A stretch of 64,000 nucleotides of DNA from Oscillospiraceae bacterium (GTDB lineage Bacteria; Bacillota; Clostridia; Oscillospirales; Oscillospiraceae). The notes beneath the pieces are model-generated. The model was given only the letters and a program-made list of their open reading frames with translations. It was not told the DNA's origin and made no database searches. Of the stretch, positions 26,565 through 35,967 are shown piece after piece (within the stretch, counting starts at the first letter, position 1; every line of letters begins with the position of its first letter). The stretch covers positions 1 to 64,000 of the forward strand of contig JAETQF010000001.1 in NCBI GenBank assembly GCA_021770845.1. Reading direction: 5' to 3'. Position numbers and translations under genes: made by a program.

Positions 26565-28568
26565 GTGCGCGACCTGTTCCTGACGGTGCTGAACATGAGC
26601 CTGACGGCCAGCTATATCATCCTGGTGGTGCTGTTGGCTCGGCTGATCCTGCGAAAGGCCCCGAAAATATTCTCTTATGCCCTATGGGCGGTGGTGCTGC
26701 TGCGGCTGCTGTGTCCGTTTATCATCCCCAGCCCTGTAAGCGCGGTGCCCTCCAGCCAGCCGATTCCGCCGGAGATGGTGGACTCGCCCAAATTTTACAT
26801 TGATTCCGGCGTGCCCGCCATTGACGAGCCTGTGAATGATTATTTGGGCGACCATTATTTTGAGGGCGTCGCCCGCGCCCCCGCCGGGTTCAAGGCGGAT
26901 TTTCTGAGCGCCGCCGGGGCGGCGTGGGTGGTAGGAGCCGTCCTCCTGCTGGGGTACAGCGTAGTATCTATGCTTCGCTTGCGGCGCAGACTGGTGGGCT
27001 GGATACCGCTGGAGGGGGAGAAAAACGTCCGGCTGGCGGATCACATCCCGTCCCCCTTTGTGCTGGGAGTGATCCGGCCCAAAATCTATCTGCCCTCCGG
27101 ATTGCCGGAAGGGGAGCGGGACTATATCCTCCTCCATGAGCGCACCCACATCCGCCGGGGGGATCACATCCTCCGGGCGCTGGCGTGGCTGGCGCTGGCT
27201 GTCCACTGGTTCAATCCGCTGGTGTGGCTGGCGTTCCATCTGGCGGGGAAGGACATGGAGATGTCCTGCGACGAGGCGGTGCTGGAGCGGATGGGCCGGG
27301 ACATCCGGGCGGACTACTCCACCTCCCTGCTGCGTCTGTCCCAGGGCGGGAGGCTGCCGGCGGGGCCTCTGGCCTTCGGCGGCAGCGGCTTCCAGAGCCG
27401 CATCAAGAACGTCTTGAAGTACAAAAAACCTGCCTTCTGGGTGGCGCCGCTGGCCCTCGTCGGGGTGCTGGGCCTGTGGGTGGCCCTGGCCACCAATCCC
27501 GGCTACTCCTCGGGGCCGGGGAGACCGATAGACTTTGTATACCACGAGCCCGGCCCGGCGGAGATCTGGGTGGACTCCATTGTGATCGATGGGATGGCGT
27601 GGGATGAGTGCCGAGAGATCCGGCTAAACGAGTACCCCGGCGTCACCTTCCGGTTGTACCCGGGGAAGCTCACCGCCGTCCGAAACGGGGAGGAAGTAAC
27701 GCTATTTGATGGTATGCCCATTGGGGACACCTATCTATGCGACCTGGACGGGGACGGCAGACGGGAGATCTGCTCCCAGGTGTGCATCGGATCGGGCATT
27801 GGGGACGAGCGTATCCGGGTGATCCGGTGGTTACACGAATCCGGATCCTTCTCCCTGCTGGAGCTAAAGGATCGCATGACGCATGACTATTACCTGGGAC
27901 AGGTGGGGGATCAGCTCACGGTGGAGGAGCGGGACTATTTGGGCGGGGCGCGCACCCGCTACGGCCGGTTGATTCTGACGGAGAACGGGCTGGACATCGG
28001 ATCGGACGGCGGGGCAGGAGAAGCCCCTGATCTACCCGCCGCTGAGCTGACCTTCACCCTGAACACCGCCGGGGAGGAGCACAGCGTCCGGATGGACGGC
28101 AACGTGGGGAATGTGACGCTGGAACAGGGGGCCTTCTGGCATCCGGCGTCGTGGTCGGCATCGGGGCAGGACTACCCTTACGGATACCTGTCCATGGTAT
28201 ACCCGGGGTTTGCCGGTGAGATCGAGGGGAGCATCTACGCCCGGTGGACGGACGGGGGCCGCCGCTCGGTGACGGTGGACACCAGGATGATGGCCATGCT
28301 CAGAAACTACACGCAAACCGGCTGGTGGGAGTTCACCGTGGAGCTGGACAGCGGGACGGTGACGGCAATGACGGGCCATCCCCTGTTAGAGGATGCTGGC
28401 GCGGAACTGCTCTATTGTCCCGCGTCCATCTCCGACGAGGAGGCGGTGGAGACGGCCCGGATCGCCGCCAAGCTGCTGGCAGCGGGGGAGGAGTATTACC
28501 AAGCCTGGCTGGCGGAGAACGGGCGGGCCTTGCCCGCGGAACCATCAGACCGGCCCGGCGCGGAATAA
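26565..28568 (+). CDS. M56 (BlaR1/MecR1-like) membrane metallopeptidase with non-PBP-like C-terminal region
   Basis: LLHERTHIRRGDHILRALAWLALAVHWFNPLVWLAF (HExxH) and DMEMSCDEAVL; GTG start assumed. Confidence 0.85.
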   Translation: MRDLFLTVLNMSLTASYIILVVLLARLILRKAPKIFSYALWAVVLLRLLCPFIIPSPVSAVPSSQPIPPEMVDSPKFYIDSGVPAIDEPVNDYLGDHYFEGVARAPAGFKADFLSAAGAAWVVGAVLLLGYSVVSMLRLRRRLVGWIPLEGEKNVRLADHIPSPFVLGVIRPKIYLPSGLPEGERDYILLHERTHIRRGDHILRALAWLALAVHWFNPLVWLAFHLAGKDMEMSCDEAVLERMGRDIRADYSTSLLRLSQGGRLPAGPLAFGGSGFQSRIKNVLKYKKPAFWVAPLALVGVLGLWVALATNPGYSSGPGRPIDFVYHEPGPAEIWVDSIVIDGMAWDECREIRLNEYPGVTFRLYPGKLTAVRNGEEVTLFDGMPIGDTYLCDLDGDGRREICSQVCIGSGIGDERIRVIRWLHESGSFSLLELKDRMTHDYYLGQVGDQLTVEERDYLGGARTRYGRLILTENGLDIGSDGGAGEAPDLPAAELTFTLNTAGEEHSVRMDGNVGNVTLEQGAFWHPASWSASGQDYPYGYLSMVYPGFAGEIEGSIYARWTDGGRRSVTVDTRMMAMLRNYTQTGWWEFTVELDSGTVTAMTGHPLLEDAGAELLYCPASISDEEAVETARIAAKLLAAGEEYYQAWLAENGRALPAEPSDRPGAE

Positions 28569-28630
28569 TTACAGTTGCCTGAAAGCCCCATTTGTGGTAT
28601 CATGCAAAAAGCGGAAAGGATGTGCATGAT

Positions 28631-29104
28631 ATGGCAATCGAGGCAGTAAAAGAATATTTTGCCCAATTTGGACTGGCGGATCGGGTGCGGGAGTTCGACG
28701 TGTCCAGCGCCACGGTGGAGCTGGCGGCCCAGGCGCTGGGGTGCCAGCCCTGCCGGATCGCGAAAACGCTGTCCTTCCTGGTGGACGGGCGGGCGGTTCT
28801 GATTGTGGCCGCCGGGGACGCCAAGATCGACAACCCCAAGTATAAGGCCCAGTTCGGAACCAAGGCGAAGATGCTCACCCCCGACGAGGTGGTGGAGCTG
28901 GTGGGCCACGCGGTGGGCGGCGTGTGCCCCTTCGGGATCAAGGAGGGGGCGGCGGTCTACCTGGATCGCTCCCTGAAGCGGTTTGAGACGGTGTTCCCCG
29001 CCTGCGGCAGCAGCAACAGCGCCATCGAGCTGTCCATAGAGGAGCTGGAGCGGTACTCCGGCTATACGTCCTGGGTGGACGTGTGCAAGGGCTGGGAGAG
29101 CTGA
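28631..29104 (+). CDS. YbaK/EbsC family aminoacyl-tRNA deacylase-like protein
   Basis: CRIAKTLSFLVDGRAVLIVAAGDAKIDNPKYKAQFG, VGGVCPFGI. Confidence 0.88.
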   Translation: MAIEAVKEYFAQFGLADRVREFDVSSATVELAAQALGCQPCRIAKTLSFLVDGRAVLIVAAGDAKIDNPKYKAQFGTKAKMLTPDEVVELVGHAVGGVCPFGIKEGAAVYLDRSLKRFETVFPACGSSNSAIELSIEELERYSGYTSWVDVCKGWES

Positions 29105-29116
29105 CAGAACACAAGG

Positions 29117-29156
29117 AACCGGGGCAGACGGGAAAACCGTCTGCCCCGGTTTTTGT
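29117..29156. terminator. Intrinsic terminator
   Basis: AACCGGGGCAGACGGgaaaaCCGTCTGCCCCGGTTTTTG. Confidence 0.92.
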
Positions 29157-29165
29157 ACGGGTTGA

Positions 29166-29975
29166 TCAGCGGCCGGCCTTCCGCTCCGCCTTTTTGCGGA
29201 GCAGCTCCTCCCGGGCCAGCTGGGCGGCGGCCACGATGTCCTCGTGGCGAACCGTGTAGCGGCGGTTGACGGACATCTTGCTGTACCGGCTGCGGAAGCG
29301 GCGGCTGTACCGCTCCAGCTGGGCGATCTGGTCGCCGTACCGCTGGCGCAGGGCGGAGGATTTGTCCTCCAGCATATCGGACAGCTCCGCCTTGCCCAGG
29401 GAGAGCTGGAGCTGGAGCTCCTCCCCCAGGGTGGTGACGCCCACCACCAGCCGAGACACCAGGGCCAGATGGCGGATGGTGAACACCGCGTCCACAATCA
29501 GCACCGTGAGCAGGACACCGCCCAGGGTGTATTTGAGCACCGGGGGGATATCGGCGAACAGATCCTCCACCGGCGGGTGGATATAGAAGATCACCACATA
29601 GGACAGCACCCCCCACACCAGCGCCACCCACAGGCAGATCCGGCCCTTCAGGTTAAAGCGGAAGTGGGAGTAGTCCCAGTATTTCACGTGGGTGGTGGTC
29701 TCCAGCAGCCAGGCCACAAAATACTCCCAGGAGCTCATCACCACCACGGCCACCACGTAGAACAGCACAAGATTCGATTTCAATGGGGTGAAAAACAGGA
29801 TCATCAGCAGCACGCCCGTGCCGTAGATGGGGCAGATGGGGCCGTACAGGAAGCCCCGGGGCACCAGCCGCCGCTCGCAGATGGAGCAGTAGCAGGTCTC
29901 CATCACCCACCCCAGGAAGGAGTAGAAGATAAAGTAGAGGAACAGATCCACGATGGAATAGCCCAGGATGGTCAA
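29166..29975 (-). CDS. Putative ABC transporter permease (CmpB-type membrane protein)
   Basis: YSFLGWVMETCYCSICERRLVPRGFLYGPICPIYGTGVLL. Confidence 0.75.
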   Translation of the reverse strand: MTILGYSIVDLFLYFIFYSFLGWVMETCYCSICERRLVPRGFLYGPICPIYGTGVLLMILFFTPLKSNLVLFYVVAVVVMSSWEYFVAWLLETTTHVKYWDYSHFRFNLKGRICLWVALVWGVLSYVVIFYIHPPVEDLFADIPPVLKYTLGGVLLTVLIVDAVFTIRHLALVSRLVVGVTTLGEELQLQLSLGKAELSDMLEDKSSALRQRYGDQIAQLERYSRRFRSRYSKMSVNRRYTVRHEDIVAAAQLAREELLRKKAERKAGR

Positions 29976-29987
29976 AAGGGTTCCCTC

Positions 29988-30506
29988 CTAATCTTGTTCG
30001 GCAAGCAGGACGCCGAGGATCCCGTTGTATATCCGGTCGGGGTGCTGGAGAAACTGCTGTGCGATGCGCTGCCCGTCCTCCTCGGAGGAAGCCAGCAGGG
30101 TCAGGGAGAACAGGCTGCCCTGATCGTCGTCCATGGCGAGGCACACGTCGAAGCCCTGGGGCTGGGGCCGCACCTCCGCCCGCACCTGGGCCCTGCGCTT
30201 CAGCGCCTGGTTCAGAGGGGCCATGCGCTGGTCGCACCGGCGGCGCACCACGGGGGACAGGCTGCTCTCCCCGGCGGCGCAGGTGCGGCGGCCCTTGCCG
30301 GTGATGGAATAGAACTCCTCCTCCTGGGCGATGTGGCCGCTGTCCAGCAGCTCGGACGCCGCCTCGGCGAACTGGAAGTAGTCCACGCCGCTGTCGCACA
30401 TGGACAGGTCGGTGAGGGTGGCGAAATCGATGGGGGCGGCGGCGCGATCCAAAATGTAGAGCACCAGCAGCTTGATGTCCAGCTTGTCATGGATAAACCC
30501 GGCCAT
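29988..30506 (-). CDS. DUF4364 family protein
   Basis: HDKLDIKLLVLYILDRAAAPIDFATLTDLSMCDSGVDYFQFAEAASELLDSGHI. Confidence 0.75.
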   Translation of the reverse strand: MAGFIHDKLDIKLLVLYILDRAAAPIDFATLTDLSMCDSGVDYFQFAEAASELLDSGHIAQEEEFYSITGKGRRTCAAGESSLSPVVRRRCDQRMAPLNQALKRRAQVRAEVRPQPQGFDVCLAMDDDQGSLFSLTLLASSEEDGQRIAQQFLQHPDRIYNGILGVLLAEQD

Positions 30507-30611
30507 ATGCACCAGCTCCTCTCCCGGGCAGGGCGCGGCAGGCGCCGCGCAAAGGACAAGGAACATTATAGCCGATCCCGGCGGTAAAGACAAGCAGAAT
30601 TTGTCTGTCGC

Positions 30612-31142
30612 TCAGGCCCGGGTGACAAGGGCCTGGTAGAGCTGCACCAGATAGGCCCAGGTGGGGCGATCCAGCACGCCGGTGACGGGCAGGCCCGCCA
30701 GCTTCTGAAGGACGCGGAGGTTGGCGGGGGTTTCGCCGTCGTTGCAGCTGCTCATTTTGCAGGGGATAAAGTTGTTCATCACCTTGCTGAGGGAGACGAT
30801 CATGGCCTGGACAATGAGTATGGGAGGGCACTCCTCCCCCTCGCCGGCGGTGTAGGTGCCGCAGGGCATGACGTTCAGCGGGGGAGGGAAGCCGTATTGC
30901 AGCTCGGTCTCATAGTAGGCCTCCCGGATGGCGTCCCAGGTGCCCAGATCCACCACCCCGGTCACCGGGGGGTGGTACTCCCGCTGAAACACCATGACGG
31001 CCTCCAGGGTGCGCTCCCCGAAGATGCCGTCCACCGTCAGCCGGATCAGCTTGGGGTTATGGATGGCCAGCTGGTTGAGCATATATTGCAGGGATCGGAT
31101 GGGCTGGCCGTTGAGCTCCGATCCGTTTGCCGTGTTGTTCAT
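30612..31142 (-). CDS. Peptidoglycan-binding domain protein
   Basis: IRLTVDGIFGERTLEAVMVFQREYHPPVTGVVDLGTWDAI; alternative start at 31163 overlaps the upstream gene. Confidence 0.8.
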   Translation of the reverse strand: MNNTANGSELNGQPIRSLQYMLNQLAIHNPKLIRLTVDGIFGERTLEAVMVFQREYHPPVTGVVDLGTWDAIREAYYETELQYGFPPPLNVMPCGTYTAGEGEECPPILIVQAMIVSLSKVMNNFIPCKMSSCNDGETPANLRVLQKLAGLPVTGVLDRPTWAYLVQLYQALVTRA

Positions 31143-31159
31143 AGGGAAGATCCTTCCTT

Positions 31160-32344
31160 TCATGCGTTGGAGTTTCCAAATGTGAGATTGTAGCCCGGGA
31201 ACTGGCCGGCGGCCACGGAGTTTTGGATGTCCTGGGCGCTGGTGGGCAGGTTGGCCCCGGCCAGGGCGGTGCGGGCGATGCCCAGATACTCGTTGTACAG
31301 CCGCTGCCAGGTCTGCTGATCCACCACGCCGGTGGCGGGCAGGCCCAGGCGGGTCTGGGCGGCCTCCACCGCCTCCCGGGTGCGGGGGCCGAAGATGCCG
31401 TCGATGGCCAGGGGCGGCACGCCGGAATTGAACTGGGCGATGATGGAGATAAAATACTGAAGGGCGGACACGGCCAGGCCGGTGCTGCCCTCCCGGAGGG
31501 TGACCCCGGCGGCGGGGCCCTGGATCTGGGTGAAGGGCTGGCCCTCGCTCACCAGCTCGGACAGCTTCTTCACCGCCCCGTGGAGGGATACCAGCTTATA
31601 CCAGGTGCCCTGGCCCACGATGCCGTCGGGGGTGAGGTTGAAAATGGACTGGAATTTTTTGACCGCCGCCTCGGTCTGGCTGCCGAACACGCCGTCTACC
31701 GGGCGGATGCGGGGGATGGCGGGGTAATTCTGCCCGATCCGGTTGAGCATGACCTGGAGCACGGTGACATAGTCGCCGGAGGAGCCGACCTGCAGGGGAT
31801 AGCCGGGGTAGGAGTAGGAGATGTCCCGGATGGGGGTGTTGGACACCAGCTCGATGTTGTCGCCGTAGTAGTGGCGCAGGATATCCATGGTGGAGCTGCC
31901 CTGCCGGGCCAGCCGCTCGCTGCCCCATTGGGACAGGCCGTCGCAGGTGACGGTGGTGCCGTTGCAGAACTTGGCGGCCAGAGGCTCCACAAAGCCCTGC
32001 CGCCGGATATAGGTGTTGAACAGCTCATCCACCAGCCGATCAACGTTTTCAAAGGTGCTGCGCCCCTTGATAAACTTCTGATCGTTGACGGTGGAGGAGG
32101 TGATGTCGAAGTCATAGCCCCGGCTGGGGTAGTATTCGGTGTAGATCCGGTTCAGGGCAAAGGAGATCTGGGCCAGAATATTGGCCCGCAGCGCCGCCTC
32201 CGGCCAGGTGGGGTAGATCTCGCTGGAGGCCACATTTTTGATATAGTCAATGAAGGGCACCGTCACATTTTCTGCCCACTGGTTGGCCGGGCCCAGGTGC
32301 ACGGTGATCGTCTGTGGTATGTAGGGCGTGACTGAGATAGGCAT
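31160..32344 (-). CDS. SpoIID-like plus peptidoglycan-binding repeat protein
   Basis: YIKNVASSEIYPTWPEAALRANILAQISFALNRIYTEYYPSRGYDFDITSSTVNDQ and two PG-binding repeats (DGVFGSQTEAAVKKFQ, DGIFGPRTREAVEAAQ). Confidence 0.82.
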   Translation of the reverse strand: MPISVTPYIPQTITVHLGPANQWAENVTVPFIDYIKNVASSEIYPTWPEAALRANILAQISFALNRIYTEYYPSRGYDFDITSSTVNDQKFIKGRSTFENVDRLVDELFNTYIRRQGFVEPLAAKFCNGTTVTCDGLSQWGSERLARQGSSTMDILRHYYGDNIELVSNTPIRDISYSYPGYPLQVGSSGDYVTVLQVMLNRIGQNYPAIPRIRPVDGVFGSQTEAAVKKFQSIFNLTPDGIVGQGTWYKLVSLHGAVKKLSELVSEGQPFTQIQGPAAGVTLREGSTGLAVSALQYFISIIAQFNSGVPPLAIDGIFGPRTREAVEAAQTRLGLPATGVVDQQTWQRLYNEYLGIARTALAGANLPTSAQDIQNSVAAGQFPGYNLTFGNSNA

Positions 32345-32374
32345 AGGAACCTCCTTACTTGGCGCTGGAGCGGC

Positions 32375-32764
32375 TCACAGCGGCTGTGGCGTGACCACCA
32401 CCGGACTGGCGATATCATCCCCGTTGGAGGGCTGGGGGAGGGGCACCAGGGGCACGTTCTGCACCGTCTCCACTCCGGGAAACACCTGGAGCTTTTCAAA
32501 GGTGGCCAGATAGTAGTCCGGGTGTTCCACCACCAGGGCGTAGTCGGAGAAGGGCGCGGCCCCGCCGGGGGATTCGCTGAGGGACAGATCGGGGGCCGGC
32601 AGCTGGAAGGGCTTGGTGGCGCCGCTGCTGTCCGTCGTCTGGATGGAGAGCACGTTTCGGCGGCCGTCCTCACTGGGGCCGGAGATGATCACCGTGGCAC
32701 CGGCGACGGGAAGCTGGGCCTGGGAGGTAAACGCGCGAACGGTCAAAGAGCCGGTTTGGGGCAT
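32375..32764 (-). CDS. Small beta-sandwich (carboxypeptidase-regulatory-like) protein
   Basis: GSLTVRAFTSQAQLPVAGATVIISGP...; ATG after GGAGGAA. Confidence 0.55.
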   Translation of the reverse strand: MPQTGSLTVRAFTSQAQLPVAGATVIISGPSEDGRRNVLSIQTTDSSGATKPFQLPAPDLSLSESPGGAAPFSDYALVVEHPDYYLATFEKLQVFPGVETVQNVPLVPLPQPSNGDDIASPVVVTPQPL

Positions 32765-33000
32765 GGACAATTCCTCCTTTTGGGGATTGTGGGAAGTCCG
32801 CGATGGCAGGCCCCGCCTGGGGCGGGTTCCGGCTTCCCTGATTCAGCTTATGTAAAAAGGAGAAAAGGGTGCGCGCTGACGAAAAAACCGGCGGATTCAT
32901 GAGACGCGCTGGAAAATCGGCAAAATTTTTCTGCTTTTAATTTGCCATAGCCGGCACATAATGAGGAACGGGGAAGTGAAAAAAAGCAGGAGGCATAACG

Positions 33001-33381
33001 ATGAAACAGAGAAGGTTTGCTTTGGCAATGGCCCTGGTGTTCGTCCTGGCCCTGGCGGGCTGCTCCGCCAACCGGGAGGAGAACTCCAGCCCGGTGGAGC
33101 CCACCCACACCATGCCCCAGGAGGAGCACAGCCCCGGCATGAACGGCGGGAACAATGGCAACGACGCCATGGATGGCGGCGGCGCAGGGGGCACCAACGA
33201 TCAGAACAATGACGGCCGTCCCGACAGCTCTGCCGGGGTCGGCGGCCAGGATGGGAACAGCGTGATGGACGACATCGGCGACGCCGCGGGGGATCTGGCC
33301 CGGGGCGCGGGCGATGTGGTGCGGGGCGCAGGCGACGCCATCGGCGACGCGGCCAACGACGTCGGCCGGGCGATGCGGTAA
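33001..33381 (+). CDS. Small Asn/Asp/Gly-rich lipoprotein
   Basis: Lipobox VLALAGCSAN; low-complexity middle and GAGDxxRGAGD-like C-terminus. Confidence 0.7.
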   Translation: MKQRRFALAMALVFVLALAGCSANREENSSPVEPTHTMPQEEHSPGMNGGNNGNDAMDGGGAGGTNDQNNDGRPDSSAGVGGQDGNSVMDDIGDAAGDLARGAGDVVRGAGDAIGDAANDVGRAMR

Positions 33382-33622
33382 GCAAAACAGGGCGGCCGGG
33401 TAATCCCGACCGCCCTGGAGCTTTATAGCCCGCTCCATAGCCGCCCATTTGAGCGGCCTGCGCGTTATGATATTCGGCGAAAGGGAGGCGCTGACGGTGG
33501 CGGCCGACGCCGCTAAAGCAGCTGCGGGCTGCGCCCCCACCAGCATCAGGGCGCACAGAGGCGCTCCCGTCCATCTCATGGCATACCGTTTATGATATTC
33601 CCCAAAAAAGTTGCTGTCTATG

Positions 33623-34489
33623 TTACCGGGAGAGGGGCTCCGCCGACCACTCCCGGACGAGGCCGCTGTACGCGTCGATCTCAAATTCGTATTCCATGCC
33701 GTTGTAGATGAGCTTACCCTCATATTTGAGCGCACCGTCGTCGTAGTCGGTTTCAAACTCGCGAATATCGGCGTCAGCTGCGCCTGGAACCCGGGCCAAA
33801 ACCATCTGGCGGGCCTGCTCGGCAGTGATGGCGCCGGTGCCGCTCTGATGATGCGGATCATATTCCGCGTCATAGTCATAGCAGATCACCGCGCCGGTGT
33901 ACGCGTCGATTTCATAGTCGTATTCTTCGTGGCCGGAAGTGAAAAACTCCACGTCATACACCCACCGGCCGTCGTCAAAATCCAGCTTGGTGCGGATGTG
34001 GGACGCCTGCTCCGCGGTCAGCCCGGCGTGGGCCAGAGCCACCCGCATGGCCTCCTCCTCGCCGATATAGGCCCGGGGCTCGGCGCCCGCCTGGGAGGGC
34101 TGGGCGGCTGTGGGAGCCTGGGTGGCGTCAGGGGCAGGGGAGGGGGAGGCTTCAGGATTCTGAGGCGCGGTGGTTTGGGGCGGAGCCGGCTGGTCTGCGC
34201 CGGCGTCAGGCCCCTGGGCGCTGATCACCACGCCGGTGAGGGCGTCTACATCGTACTGGTAGCTCTGCCCGTGTGCCTCAAAACAGATCTGATAGTAATC
34301 GAGGCCGTTGCGGGTGCCCATATCCGTGCTGCGAAAGCTGACCTCCGCCGCCGTCAGGGAAGCGGCCTCCAGCGCCTTCTGTTTTGCCGTTTCGGCCCCA
34401 ATGTAGCCCATTTGGCTCTCGGGCTGGGCGCATCCGGCGAAAAGCAGGAGGGCCAGACCTGCCGCGCACAAAAGAACAGTTCGTTTCAT
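33623..34489 (-). CDS. PepSY-domain lipoprotein
   Basis: Lipobox LLLFAGCAQPE; repeated YIGxExAxxxAL...YDVDAYTGAVI units. Confidence 0.85.
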   Translation of the reverse strand: MKRTVLLCAAGLALLLFAGCAQPESQMGYIGAETAKQKALEAASLTAAEVSFRSTDMGTRNGLDYYQICFEAHGQSYQYDVDALTGVVISAQGPDAGADQPAPPQTTAPQNPEASPSPAPDATQAPTAAQPSQAGAEPRAYIGEEEAMRVALAHAGLTAEQASHIRTKLDFDDGRWVYDVEFFTSGHEEYDYEIDAYTGAVICYDYDAEYDPHHQSGTGAITAEQARQMVLARVPGAADADIREFETDYDDGALKYEGKLIYNGMEYEFEIDAYSGLVREWSAEPLSR

Positions 34490-34602
34490 AGCGGTCTCCT
34501 TTCTTGGTTCTGAGCACAGTCTACCGCGCCAACATGAAATCTACATGAAATTCAAAGAAAAAATTTGAGGTTTTTTCGCGGAGCCGAACAGGGGGCTGGG
34601 CC

Positions 34603-35967
34603 CTATGCCCTTGCCTGGGCGGAGGAATCGGGCGCGGGCAGGTGAAGGGTGAAGGAGCTGCCCACTTGGGGGACGCTCTCCAGCGTCATATAGCCGCCGT
34701 GGAGTTGGGCGATCTGCCGCACAATGGACAGGCCCAGCCCCGTGCCCCCCTCGCCGCTCCGGGCGGGATCCGCCCGGTAAAACCGCTGCCAGACCTTCTC
34801 CTGCTGCTCGGGAGGAATTCCCATGCCGTTATCCCGCACCTCCAGCAGGATTTCCCCGCCGCTCTGCCGGACAGAGATCCACACGCAGCCGTCCGGTTTG
34901 CCGTATTTGAACCCGTTTTCCACCAGGTTCTGCACCAGCCTGGACAGCAGCGCCGGATCTGCCGCGGCGGTGACGTCCTCCTGCAGATCCAAAATCAGGC
35001 GGTGGGGGTCGCAGCCCTGCTCCTCGCACAGGGAGCGGAGCAGCCCGTTCAGGTGTACCGGCTCCAGCCGGGCGGTCTCCGTCCCCTGCTCCAGCCTGGT
35101 CATGCTCAAAAGCTGGGAGATGAGCTGGGACATCCGATCCGCCTGCCGGTGGATCATGGCGATGGTCTCCCGCCGATCCTCCGGGGTCTCGTCGTACTTT
35201 TCCGCGTATTCGCAGGCCCCCTTGATGATGGATACCGGGGTGCGAAGCTCGTGGGAGGCGTCCGCCGCGAACTGCTGCTCCGACTCAAAGGATTTTTCCA
35301 GCCGCTGAAACAGCTGGTCAAAGGTGGCCGCCAGCTGGGAAAATTCATCCCGGCCGGGGGGCAGTCCAATCCGCCGGGACAGATCCTGGGCCTCGTTGAT
35401 GGAGGCCGCGGCGGACATGATGCTGTCCAGGGGGCGGAACGCCCGGCCGGCGATCCAGTAGCTGCCCAGGGCGGCCAGCGCCATGAACGCGGGCATGACG
35501 ATCAGCGCCACCCGCAGCAGGGAGGCGGTGAGCTGGCGGTTTTCCGGAACCTCCATCAGCCCGCGGAGCCACAACCCGTTGTCCCAGCCCATGGCAAGCC
35601 AGAGATCCAGCACCAGGTATTGTCCGACCCCGACGTTCACCACCCGGGTGATCCCGTTCTGAAAGTCCTCCTCAATGGAAAAGGATACGGGGATCTGGCC
35701 GGCCAGAAGGGCCTTATCCCGGCTGTAGATCAGGGTGGAGATGCCGTTTTGATAAAAGCTGAACCCGTCCCCCAGTGCCAGCCGGCCATTGGCCATGGCG
35801 GTCTGGGACAGGTTGCTCCGCACGGTCTGGGACAGCTGGGTCATGGCGGCCTGCACCGCTACCACCTTGCTGATGGACAGCAGGAAGGCCAGCAGCAGCG
35901 CCGCCAGCAGCCCCGTCAGCAGGGTGAGCCAGATCGCGATGCGGAGCTTGACTGAGAGGGGCCTCAT
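34603..35967 (-). CDS. Sensor histidine kinase
   Basis: FAADASHELRTPVSIIKGACEYAE (H-box), GEGGTGLGLSIVRQI. Confidence 0.95.
   Translation of the reverse strand: MRPLSVKLRIAIWLTLLTGLLAALLLAFLLSISKVVAVQAAMTQLSQTVRSNLSQTAMANGRLALGDGFSFYQNGISTLIYSRDKALLAGQIPVSFSIEEDFQNGITRVVNVGVGQYLVLDLWLAMGWDNGLWLRGLMEVPENRQLTASLLRVALIVMPAFMALAALGSYWIAGRAFRPLDSIMSAAASINEAQDLSRRIGLPPGRDEFSQLAATFDQLFQRLEKSFESEQQFAADASHELRTPVSIIKGACEYAEKYDETPEDRRETIAMIHRQADRMSQLISQLLSMTRLEQGTETARLEPVHLNGLLRSLCEEQGCDPHRLILDLQEDVTAAADPALLSRLVQNLVENGFKYGKPDGCVWISVRQSGGEILLEVRDNGMGIPPEQQEKVWQRFYRADPARSGEGGTGLGLSIVRQIAQLHGGYMTLESVPQVGSSFTLHLPAPDSSAQARA

Noticed and set aside
32848-33879. 343-aa minus-strand ORF
   Set aside because: Mostly antisense to the small lipoprotein; only the signal-peptide-like part was kept as a low-interest finding.
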